Below, in pieces: positions 23,733-34,117 of a stretch of DNA of 64,000 nt. The position numbers were made by a program, and so were the translations under genes. How positions within the stretch are numbered: position 1 is the stretch's first letter; each line of letters begins with the position of its first letter. The notes beneath the pieces are model-generated. The model did not search any database. It had not been told where the DNA came from and saw only the letters and a list, made by a program, of their open reading frames with translations. The stretch is from assembly GCA_015501595.1 (NCBI GenBank), contig JADNRX010000209.1, forward strand, positions 1 through 64,000, in the 5' to 3' direction. The stretch comes from Hymenopellis radicata (lineage: Eukaryota > Basidiomycota > Agaricomycetes > Agaricales > Physalacriaceae).

Positions 23733-25004
23733 TAGGTGGTGAACCTGTCTCATGGCTACACCAATACGCAGTAATAATATCCTGCAAGCGCTATACAAGA
23801 TCAGACAACATAGCCATAGATATAACTTCAACGTACCGCACAAATTTGTTCCTTGAAGCGAAGAGAACAAGATAGACTGTCGACGACTCCCATCTCACGT
23901 GAGGTAAAGTCCGCAAACAGGACAACCCAGTGATTCAGGCCTTTGTGAACAGGAATCAGCAGGCGTTCCATAGTTCGAAGATTAGCCTATTCTATATTCA
24001 GTACAGACTTGCTTCGATGCACTAAAATCATACCTTGAAGCCAAAAATGACATCGTCCTTAATGTGTTCGTGTGTGTCGGCGGTTAGAGCATCCTGCACC
24101 GATGCGCCATTCATAAGATACTTCAAACCGAAAAATGTCGAAGTTACGCGCACGCTCGACATCCCGACCTCATTCCACACATGAACAAGGTAGTTGATGA
24201 TGTCGTCGTTAACCCACTGACGTGGCTTGAGTCGATTCAAGCTCTCCACGTTGTCGAACCTGGGATTTCTGGTTCGCGGGGGAGTGGACGCAATCTTTTG
24301 CACCTAAACACGTTTACTAGGACTCTAGTACAATATCAAAGGACTTACCTCTTCCACGTAGTCCGCTATCATGTCAGGGCGTCGAACAGGCAAGAAGAGT
24401 TTGGCCTTGAGCAGAACGTCAACTAGCGGTTCCGCCGCATCTCGGGCTGATACCACGTCGGAATGAGTAGGATACGGTGCGCTGTCCACCTGACCGCAAA
24501 ACTGCAGGACATCCTGAAGAATGATGTCAAGCCCATAGTAGTTGGTCCAGTCTGGGTATTGGTATAGGGATGCCAGGAGGTCACTGTTGTTCAGGCGGCG
24601 GACAAGTTTTTTGAAGCACAGTGATAATGAATCGTCCTGGATTGTGATTGCTCTGACTTCTGGCCTGGAGCCTAGGGTGTGACGAAACGACTGATAGATT
24701 TGTAGTTGACCTGTTGAAATCAATGCAACTAATTAGTCTGATACGGGCCAGTCAAGCATGGACGCGTACTTCGAGCAGCGGGCACCACAGATCCTGATGC
24801 TATTTCATCCTGTGGGCTCGCATCCTGGGGAGTGCTCAATCGCTTGGCCTGTGGTGTCTCTGCCGTGTCCGACACCTTTCGTTTGTGCGACTTGGCCATG
24901 GAGGTTGAAGAGGAAGAGCCAGAACGCGTTTGATTTTCGAACGAAGGTCACATGACTCCTTGAAGACGTGGTCAGCCTGGGTTACCTTTCTCTCTTGGAC
25001 CGCG

Positions 25005-25320
25005 ATGAGGCTGAGACGGCCCTCCACGAGGAGGTGCTCCCGGATGATGACGCTGTACGTGTTCCCGGCATTGCACTCTGTGCATTGTCTTTCTTGGGCA
25101 TTTTGGGGGAATCTTCTTTGACAGAAACCGCGACGAGGCCGAGACGGCCCTCCACGAGGAGGTGCTTCCGGATGATGATGCTGTACGCGGTTTCAAATCA
25201 TCTTTTCTTGGGCATTTGGGGGATCCTTTTGAAGCAGAGACCGCGATGAGGCCGAGACGGCCCTCCACGAGGAGGTGCTTTCGGATGATGACGCTGTACG
25301 CGGTTTCAAAAAGCTTTTTT
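25005..25320. repeat. Three tandem units of ~113-128 bp
   Basis: The segment gagacggccctccacgagga starts at about 25013, 25141 and 25254, each followed by ggtgct, gatgatg and cgctgtacg. The array lies directly upstream of the Ulp1 gene start, so it may be in its promoter region. Translated ORFs across it are repeats only. Confidence 0.85.
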
Positions 25321-25971
25321 CTGTGTCTAGACAGCGAATGTGGAGGAGTTTTGCATGATTTAGGTTGCATCTCACATCATGAGGAAGGTGCGTCTATCTC
25401 AACTCCCATTTTTAAAATCCCAATTTTCCTAGTTCCGTGTCTGTTTCTCTCCCTGCCCCGTTGCGCACGCCCCACGTCCAAATGCCGTGGAGGACGCACA
25501 TCTCGTTGGACTGCCACCATGCCTGCCGTCCGATCATACTCTCCTCCGTACCACCATCTCGCCGGACGAGTGTCTTCTCGCATGCAGCACCGGCACAGCG
25601 AACCGTCGAACAGGTTCTCGTCGCGCTCGAGTCATGCTGGCATCAAGCAGCGGAACTTCCAGCATCACCCCAAGCGACAACGGCAAGATCTCCGTGCACA
25701 TGCGGCAGCACCCATTCCTTTCAACATCCAGCAGGATCCTTATTCTGCGGTAGTCATCGTCTGACATGGATTCAACGATGATGAGTAGGCGCCCATCAGA
25801 CACTGGATCATGCCCTGGAGAAGCTCAGAGAACATAGACGGCATGTCATCGACGTTCAAGTGCGTTATTTACTCGCTTTTCCAATGCTTTTGTTGACTTT
25901 TCACAGACGAACCCGCCAGTCGTGCCCTACATGAGTGGTCGTCTTCCTCCTCCGTCCCTCTGAAACTTTTA

Positions 25972-27275
25972 CTCGCACACGCCCAACGCTGGAGGACTTG
26001 GAATGATTGCGTGCGGTGTGGGAGGTGCCGACGCGGTCGATGTCATGGCTGGAATTCCTTGGGAGCTCAAGTGTCCGAAGGTCATTGGTGTCAATCTTAC
26101 TGGCAAAATTAGCGGCTGGACTACGCTCAAGGGTATGTGCCATTGTTTTGACACTGCGACTCTCTCTTATTTATCACGCGAACAGATGTTATCCTCAAGG
26201 TGGCTGGTATCCTCACAGTCAAGGGTGGAACGGGTGCGATTGTTGCAAGGGACCTGGTGTCGAGTCGCTCTCGTGCACAGGTATGGCGACGATTTGCAAC
26301 ATGGGTGCTGAGATTGGTGCTACCACATCGATGTTCCCCTTCAACAACCGGATGGTCGACTACTTGAACGCTACAAACCGACAGGACATTGCGAATTACG
26401 CGAAGCAGTTCGCGTACAACCTGAAAGCCGACGAGAACGCCGAATACGATCAGGTCATCGATATTGTATGTGTCCTGCGCTTCGTAGCTCCTCTGTGCTT
26501 AATCGTGCTGCGTAGAACCTTTCTGAACTCGAGCCCCACATTAACGGCCCCTTCACTCCCGATCTTGCCACCCCGCTGTCGCAATTTGCTTCTGAAGTTA
26601 AGAAGAACGGTTGGCCCGAGGAGCTCAAAGTCGGACTCATCAGTTCTTGCACCAACTCGTCGTATGAGGACATGTCGCGTTCGGCATCTATCGCGAAGGA
26701 GGCAGCCGCGCACGGTCTTGAGGCTAAGAGCAAGTTCACCATCACGCCCGGTTCGGAACAGGTTCGCGCTACAATTGAGCGTGACAGACAGATTGCGGCG
26801 TTTGAGGACATTGGTGGAGTCGTGCTTGCCAATGCTTGTGGACCTTGTATCGGACAATGGGACTGAAAGGACGTTCCCAAAGGTACCGCCAACTCCAGTA
26901 AGTCACCCGCCACTTAGACCTCTGTCACTTTGCTGATAACCGTCTCAGTCATCACCTCGTATAACCGTAACTTCACTGGACGTAACGATGCGCCACCCAC
27001 GCTTTCGTTGCTTCACCCGACATTGTTACCGCTATGATCTTTGCTGGCTCGCTTACATTCAACCCAATGACTGACACGCTCATCGGTTCCGACGGCAAAC
27101 CTTTCAAATTCACTAATCCCTCTGGCAATGAACTCCCTCCCACCGGCTACGACCCAGGTCAAAACACCTTCCAGGCTCCTCCTGCAGACCGCTTCAGCGT
27201 CAGCGTCGCCGTGGATCCCAAGTCCGACCGTCTTCAACTCGTTTCGCCATTCAAGCCAATCGGTGCTGTCTCCAA
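25972..27275 (+). pseudogene. Aconitase (mitochondrial type), truncated pseudogene
   Basis: Matches the aconitate hydratase core: [57 protein letters not shown], the cluster-ligand regions [11 protein letters not shown] and [12 protein letters not shown], and the end [11 protein letters not shown]. Introns are retained, so it is not a retrocopy. Lesions: no N-terminal third, a short deletion after GAIV (about 26246), TGA in place of the Arg codon after CGPCIGQWD (26864-26866), another small deletion near 26990, and loss of the whole C-terminal swivel domain after about 27265. It cannot make enzyme. The true gene must be elsewhere. Confidence 0.95.
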
Positions 27276-27339
27276 AGAATAGAGATCGCCTCCTCTCCAG
27301 CATCATCTTGAAGGACAACAACTTGCGCGGTTCCTCTAC

Positions 27340-28120
27340 TTCTTCGTGGGCTGCCCTCTCTGCAACTTGGAGAGGGCAACTACACCACGTCTCGCGCCCT
27401 CCCGCGGCCGGCGCCGCCGTGGCTGCCACCACCCGGACATTATATCACACCAACCTCAAAACGACACGATCTCGCTCGCTTCCTGGCGGATTTTCCTCGT
27501 TCTTGGACGGTTACCCTCTCTGAGATATAGAGAGGGCACTGACGCTGCGATTTGCGCCCTCGCGCCTCCTCACCCGACGTCGCGCTCACTGGCCCCCCAA
27601 ACAGACGTCTCCTGCTCAAAATGACGGAATCTCGCCCATTTCTGGGAGGATTTCTGGCGTCTTTTGTCTGCGCCCTCTCTGAGATATAGAGAGGGCACTG
27701 ACGCTGCGATTTGCGCCCTCGCGCCTCCTGACCCGACGTCGCGCTCACTGCTCACCCCAGCAAGATCTCTCCTTCTCAGAATGGCGGAATCTCGTCCATT
27801 TCTCGGCGGATTTAAGGCGTCTTTTGTCTATGCCCTCTCCATATGCTAGAGAGGGCACTGACGCTGCGATTTGCGCCCTCGCGCCCCCCTCACCCGACGT
27901 TGCGCTCACTGTCCAGCCCCAAACAGACGTCTCCTCCTCAAAATGACGGAATCTCACCCATTTCTGGGCGGATTTAAGGCGTCTTTGGTCTGTGCCCTCT
28001 CTGAGATATAGAGAGGGCACTGCCGCTGCGATTTGCGCCCTTGCGCCTCCTCACCCGACGTCGCGCTCACTGCTCACCCAAACAGACATCTCCTCCCGTT
28101 GTGCCCTTCACCTGCATTCC
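27340..28120. repeat. Tandem satellite, ~160 bp unit with hairpin
   Basis: Five units start at about 27345, 27512, 27672, 27831 and 27993. Each opens with a hairpin such as GCCCTCTCT gagatat AGAGAGGGC, then gacgctgcgatttgcgccct, cacccgacgtcgcgctcact, and a segment with acagacgtctcct. The array abuts the truncated 3' end of the aconitase pseudogene. Confidence 0.92.
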
Positions 28121-28753
28121 CGCTATCCCCATCTCTGATTCTCCTTAGCGAACAATGGACGATGGACGGGATCGTATTCGGTGAATGACAGCTGGTTTTC
28201 GTGCCGGCTCTGCACCACTACAAGGATATCTGGCTCTCTGCGCGCGATTTATCACACATCTCTTCGACCTTCGCTGTAGTGCAGGACGACCTGGTCAACA
28301 TGTTCGACCTGATGAATCTTTGACTCGGGTGGTGCCAGTCAACATCGACGGCAACATGTCACCGTATGTTGCTTGATTTACTGACTTCCATTCCTTCAGA
28401 CTTCCCTTCACTCTCCTTCTTCAGAATTGTCATTACCATGGGTTAGTCATGCCTTCACTCGTGTCAGTCTCCTTGTTGACGTTCTTCTAGAGTGTACTCA
28501 CCTTGACGATGTCGACAGTGGTCGACGACTTGACTCTTGCTTGTTGGTTCCTCGAAGGTAAGACGTCTGGTCTGATTTTGGGATTGCTCTCGGTTGCTTG
28601 CCGGATCTAAGCTTCACGTAGTTGCATGTACCTAGATAATTGAATGAAATGAATTTATGTTTGCCTTTAGCTGCGTTTCGTTTGGCTGTTGTTTCCCACG
28701 CTCACTTTCCTTTTGACCACCATCATCGATCACGCTAGATTGTAGTGCTCACC
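28121..28753. other. Intergenic/leader region
   Basis: No domain was recognised. Short pieces with GT..AG borders near 28440-28490 could be 5' UTR exons of the next gene. Confidence 0.35.
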
Positions 28754-31700
28754 ATGCCAGAGCCTCCAGGACATCAGTACCTACATATAATAGGCAATGT
28801 TGAAGTGGTCAGCACAGGTGTTAAGGTGCCGGACACCACACCGCCTTCTTGGCTTTCCGAACCTTATCATGCCGCCTTCTCTCAAAGTGAAAACAGCCGA
28901 AGACACAAGCAGCATCGTTCAGACCTTCAGGACAGCCTAACGGCACTGTTTATTAGCGAGAAGGAGACAGTGCGTTGTATTTATTGGCTCTTGGTCATGT
29001 CTGACTGTCGGCAACAGCGGCTGCACGCCCACGAATGGGTGATCACCGCCTTAGGCTTGCCCAGGGAGACAGAGGGGATCTCTATTCCCTTCATGGTTAA
29101 TATGTTGATGGAGATATACTACCTGCGTGTATTCAGAAGTGAAGATCCTCAGGCTTGGCTTGAGCGATATCTCAATGCAGCTATCAAGGCGGTACGTCAT
29201 ATTTCATTAAACAGACATCACTCTGATACCTCTTAGCATTATAATATGAAGATGCAGGACTCTATGACCCAGCGGAACACATTTCCACCTATCTCCGACA
29301 CCTATGAGTATAACACGTTTGACGGAGGAAGTGCAGGTGCAGTTTTGGAAACATTGGATCCAGAGGAGTATGAAGAGCATGAATTACTGCCCGATCGCAA
29401 GGGGAACAAGAATGAGGATGAAGAGGATGACAAGGAAGAGGATGACGACGAGGAAGATAACGACGAGAACGAGGACGACGAGGACGAGGATGACGAGGAC
29501 TACAATCCTGTCGATGACAACACCTCAAGCTCGGAATCTGATACCGACTCGTCGTCCAGTACAAAGACGCTTCCGCAGGACCCATACTACATTTTCCGTG
29601 ATAAACCTGTGCCTTTAAGGTATCGCATGACCCAGTATAGGCGTGTTATCGGTTCAGTCCTGCCAGGTGCTCTCCTTGAAGATGCGGTATGTTCTTTGCA
29701 TCCTTTCAAATTCATCCTCATCTTATTTAACAGCTGGCCACCTATTCAATAGATGATCTTACTCGTGCATTAAAGACGGTCCCAAAAGGGCGTGAGAAGT
29801 TTCTTCGTCCCAAAGATGCAGCGACTCGTAGTCTGAAGAGAACCGTCATGGGATTAGTCCTTCAGGATATGAAGCGATTCAAAGTTGGCAAACTCAAGAC
29901 CCTTGTCAAAGCTCTTCGGGTTTGTTTTGCCAGGAACTGCAACTCCTCTGCTGACATGAATTTATAGGCGTCCGGTCTGTATACCATTTTGCGTCGCATC
30001 GTTGACCCTGCGTATCTTGCACGCATGACGATAGAAGGCGACGATCATCATCAGGCTCTTCTCCGATTCGGTCGTCTGCAGGATACGATACTGTTACTTC
30101 TCTACTGTTGGTCTCCCGAGTCGCATCACTGGAAACCTGATGCTTTATATTTCTTTGCGTCAGCTGCACAAGTACGTTGCCTATGGTATATGACGGTAAT
30201 CAACTAATGCTATCATCAGTTCACAGACGAGATTCACTGCACCTATGATGATGCTGGAAGACTGTTGACACTTCTTATCGACAACCCTCGCATCATCCCA
30301 CGCTTAGCTCTACCCGACGTTCTATATTTTCTACAAACCGAGGAAAATTTCTTACGGGCTTGGCGATGGCTTGGTCCTGCCCTTCAAGAACGCGGTTTTC
30401 GTGTCTTTGAGATCGGAGAAGGATTGAATACCCTGAAGAAGTTTTTGGGTCTTCTGCGCACCCGTCTGGATTACGAAGGTCGGACAGAGGTTAGAGCTAA
30501 ATGGGAAGACCAGGCCAAGAAGGGAAATGCAGCTGGGATGAGTTTTATTCGAACCTTGGAGTGTACGCGATTGGAGAAATTGCAAGACGAACATCTTCGT
30601 GCTAATCAGATTAATTCGGTAAGAGGTTTTCAGTCAGTAACACTTCTATGCTCATCGATAATAGGAGGCAGAATTTAACAAGTTGAGAGAAATTGGAAAA
30701 CGAGATAATTTGACTCCTAAGGACCCTCAGGTAATTTTACTAACGACGTGTTGCATTTTCTAATATTTGCTTAGATTTTAACATGTAAAAAATGTTATTT
30801 CGAGTCGAAGGAAAATCAATGTTCCCAAATACGTTACGTTCAGCAAATTTCAGCAGAGAACTTACGCGGCTGTGGACTTACGATGGACGAAGACCTCCTG
30901 GCGAATCCACCTTCGGTAATAATATTTTATTATTTTTCACAGTTTATTAATTTTTTGTACAGGGCGCAAAAGTACTTCACGCTCAAAGAGACTTGAATTT
31001 GCAAGAATTTCAGCGTGATCCTGCTATTGTTGCTCGTTGTGGTCGCCATATCATCTATGTTTCACCCGACGATGCTAATACTCTTCATCCTCCTCTACCG
31101 CCAAAAACAACCTAGTCGACGTCAGCAACGCAAGCAACGCAAGAATAAAGGAAAGCAAAAGGCTACGTTGGATTTAGATCATCAGGCCTCGTCGCTACTG
31201 AATCTTGAAGCTGATACTAGCGTGGATGACGACGAGTGTCCGAAATGGTTTGTAAATGTTTATGGCTATGATGGTGATGCTTTTCGACGAAAACTTATTG
31301 GTCGAAAGCGCATTGTACGTTCTTTGTTTTTTTTTAAATTAAATCTGAATATTATTTCAGATTGATTGGGGTATATATAACGCATTCCATCCAGAGATTT
31401 ATAAACGTATGGTCGAGCATGAATATCTCAGCACATGTAATTTTTTTAATTTTAATTTTTTAATTTTTGCTAAATTATTATCAGTTATGTGTCAATTCAA
31501 GCGTGGCGCTCAGTTTGAACATTTTACGCAGAAAAATACTATGGCTGGCGCTGGTGCTACTGCAAAACAAGGTGGCGCACGAGGTGATGCTTACGGGCAT
31601 GATGCGCAACATGAGGTTGAGTCTATCACCGGTATGCATCGGGGTTGGGATCTAGCAGAGGTGGGATTATAAAATTTGATTAATTCATTCTTATATGCTT

Positions 31701-32751
31701 TGACAGGATGGTATGCCTCTCATGTGTCTCGCCAAATTTCTTTGTCCAGGAATGGCGGCAGATATGCGAGAAAAGAGTCGTTCTGCAGACCGTCTAGGCT
31801 TGACAGGATATAATCTTTATTGGTGCAAAAATTATTTAGCTGCCCAACATGCAGATAAAGATGTGGTGCATACACTCTGCTGTCAGCTTCGGTGGTGGGG
31901 AAATACCAAAACCCGAGATTTTTCTTTCTGTCAACTGAGCTGGGGTTATTTTTGGCGAACATGCCCCAACTTTGCTTGGTGAGTTTTGTTTTATTTGTGG
32001 AACCTACTGTAATCAGTGCTTTCAGGTCGTTTGATTCTAGTCACGTTCACGGAACCATGTTGCCAGGACCGGGTTCGTTTTTTCGCGCCTGTGGAATTTA
32101 TGGACTCTACAGGGACTCCACGAACTGTTGTTGAAACGAGCAACAATGCCCCCAATGATGCAGGCGAGAACGCTGGTGGTCCGCATTATAACCCCTTTTT
32201 GCTCGGCAATATTTCAATGTTGAGCGCGTACGTCGGCAGAATCGGCCAAACAACAACCAGGATGATCAGGAAGACGAGAACAACGGGGACGCTGGCGGAG
32301 ATGCTGGTGATGGCAATGGTGCAGGCGGTGGTGGTGACAATGGTGGCGGCAATCGTGATGGAGAGGAGGAAGAGGAAGAGGAAGAGGATGACGATGACGA
32401 TGACGACAACCTGCAAGGAGTAGTTGTTGGACCGCCACAGCCACCCGGTGCACGCACAAGTACCGGTGTACATCAAGCAGCACCGCGCCGTAATATCGCT
32501 GCGGCTCAACGACTTGATCATGCTATTCGCACACGCACCGCGAATCTTAACTACTGGGATGGTCAGGTTGGAAATGGGCCTATCTAACCTAGTAGTTTAT
32601 TCAATACAACCAGTATTTTCCGCATTCAGCATTTGGTGAAGGTGTTTTATGTATGTGTGGCGCAGTTGCTCCTCGCGAGCGTCAAGCCTTGGTCACTCTC
32701 GGCCCGCAATTTACCGGAACCGGCATTCTCCGAAGAAGTGTTACTCCTTGA
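28754..32751 (+). CDS. Unrecognised multi-exon protein, two homopolymer frameshifts
   Basis: I do not recognise this protein. About ten exons with short introns run from MPEPPGHQYLHIIGNVEVV. Segments in order: a helical N-terminus, a long Asp/Glu run (29400-29510), YYIFRDKPVPLRYRMTQYRR, a helical part, a Cys-bearing stretch (ILTCKKCYFESKENQC), HIIYVSPDDANTLHPPLPPK, IYNAFHPEIYKRMVEHEYLS, FEHFTQKNTMAGAG, LVTFTEPCCQDRVRFFAPVE, and a Gly/Asn-rich then acidic tail. Two joins need a one-base change, in an A-run near 31110 (PPK to QPSRRQ) and in a T-run near 32200 (NPF to ARQYFNVERV). The last exon runs into dispersed repeat copy 2, so the true 3' end is uncertain. It could be a large transposon ORF or an orphan fungal gene. 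As read it is not continuous. Confidence 0.5.
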
Positions 32752-33187
32752 CGACCTCTTCCATCATCTATCATCTCTCTGCTCAAGTTAAGTATCCTAC
32801 TACAGTCATCTCTCCCCGCGCAACCAACGTCATATCTGTCCGGCGCGACCAAAGTCATATCTCTCTGCGCAACCAAGGTCATATCTCTCTCCGACAACCC
32901 ATAATCTCTCTCCGACAACCCATATCTCTCTCCGACAAGCCAGGTCATATCTCTCTCCCGCGCGACCATCTCTCTCTCTCCCCGCACGACCATCTCTCTC
33001 TCCCCGCGCGACCATCTCTCTCTCCCCGCACGACCATCTCTCTCTCCCCGCGCAACCATCTCTCTCTCCTCAAGTCTAAGCCGCTTAGTGGTGAAATTTG
33101 CTAGCTCATGTTGTATGTGTTGTCTTCAGACCCGATTTTTCGTGTATCAACTACCGACTTAATTTTTTGCCATTTTGAACAACATAA
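32655..33187 (+). repeat. Dispersed repeat, copy 2
   Basis: Reverse complement of 13590-14455: starts near tatgtgtggcgcagttgct, contains ctctctccgc minisatellite units, CTAAGCCGCTTAGTGGTG, and ends at gaacaacataa. Its right edge falls inside the last readable exon of a membrane-protein pseudogene, right after the codons for INANG. Confidence 0.8.
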
Positions 33188-34117
33188 CCATTCGCGTTGA
33201 TTGCTTCTGTTACATCCGCAAAAGAGTCGATTACTGTACCGTTCCGACCGTAGGTTCGCGGCGTGTGACGCGTTATGCCGCGAACTTACAGGGAACAAGT
33301 TCGTTTTCAGGCACATGGCCCGATTTGGAAGTCCCGCCGCAGGCGGGCCCGAACAATTGCCGTTTTGAGCGATTTGACCCTGAAATCTAGCCGCGTTACG
33401 CGTTATCCTAAGCCGTAAGTTAGGTTCGCACAGCCGCGTGACGTGTTATGTGAATATCCGGTCGGAACGGTACAGTACGGTCAGCATGTAGGCCACCACT
33501 ACCCAGGCTATGGATGCAAAGGCGGCGATGGACCAGGTGTGCTCATAGTGGATCAGCTTGGTCATCAGCGGCCACCAGCCTTCGTTCTGTGGGAGCACAA
33601 TCAGGGAAGCGAGCAGACCGTCTTCTTCGGAAAGATGAAGGGGAGATTGCTGTAGTCCCGCCAAAATCTTGACGGCATAATACGTGTTAGGATATGTCAT
33701 GCCAGAGAAACGGCGAGCGACATGATAGCCGTTCAGGACGGTGAGGATGAGCGAATATGCCGCAAGGACGGGCGAGCCTATGGTAAGGAGCATGGCGATT
33801 ACGTTGTCCAGACGGTACTTGGCACCAAAGGGGAGTTGAGAGATCAACGCCAACCATGGGAGGAGCCAGGACGAGAACTATTTGGAGAACACAGACCAAT
33901 TGAATGGTTCCTGGCCCCGTCCGTCCTCGCATTTGTCGCGACACACGACGTAAGGCATGGCGGTGGCGTTCTCCCAATGTACACGCCGACCAGAGCTGTC
34001 TAGTCCCACGTCGCCGAACTCCCCTGCATTGAGCTGAGCCAGACACTCATTATTGCTCCATGCACATGCGATCGGCAGAAATGCCAGCGAGGCAAGGATG
34101 AACGTCACTAAACGCAT
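33188..34117 (-). pseudogene. Fungal multi-pass membrane protein, broken three ways
   Basis: Starts MRLVTFILASLAFLPIACAW (signal peptide), then a Cys-containing outside domain (NNECLAQL, YVVCRDKC), then FSSWLLPWLALISQLPFGA, LTIGSPVLAAYSLILTVLNG, and SIAAFASIAWVVVAYMLTV. This order is that of a widespread uncharacterised fungal integral membrane family. Lesions: TAG in place of the Gln codon before FSSWLL (33878-33880), a MITE in the codon after YMLTV, and loss of everything after VTEAINANG at about 33187. Removing the MITE with one TA restores YMLTVIDSFADVTEAINANG. Confidence 0.85.
33232..33477. mobile_element. MITE B, copy 2, inserted in coding exon
   Basis: Ends CTGTACCGTTCCGACCG and CTGTACCGTTCCGACCGGA (inwards), with TA on both sides. 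Same subterminal hairpin and GTGACGCGTTAT motif as the copy at 13636. Inserted at a TA within the membrane-protein exon. Confidence 0.92.

Larger units (their letters stand above)
21801..24899 (-). pseudogene. Ulp1-type (C48) cysteine protease, split by a transposon
   Basis: Minus-strand gene from MAKSHKRKVSDTAET (ATG at 24899) to SDHFRT and TAG at 21801. N-terminal part: LQIYQSFRHTLGSRPEVRA, then the protease: LKPRQWVNDDIINYLVHVW, LLIPVHKGLNHWVVLFADF (His), MGVVDS (Asp), VPHQGNNYDCGIHCIVWL (Gln and Cys). All residues of the SUMO-protease triad are present. The 22077-23732 element interrupts the exon after HETGSPP. Removing it with one TA gives SPPIFRRVDVQ followed by VPHQ in frame across a standard intron. 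As it stands the reading frame is broken. Ulp1-family genes occur both as SUMO processors and as cargo of fungal transposons. Confidence 0.88.

Noticed and set aside
25972..28120. Helitron carrying the aconitase fragment
   Set aside because: The repeated hairpin is not followed by a CTRR end, no TC start was found, and no Rep/helicase sequence is present.
27340..28120. CRISPR array
   Set aside because: Whole ~160-bp units repeat, including the parts that would be spacers; it is a eukaryotic satellite.
29246..29752. Separate acidic nucleoplasmin-like protein
   Set aside because: The frame is an internal exon of the longer gene, bounded by GT..AG introns on both sides.
28754..32751. KDZ (Kyakuja/Dileera/Zisupton) transposase
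   Set aside because: The gene has acid-rich and Cys-bearing parts but none of the catalytic KDZ motifs that I would expect; left unassigned.
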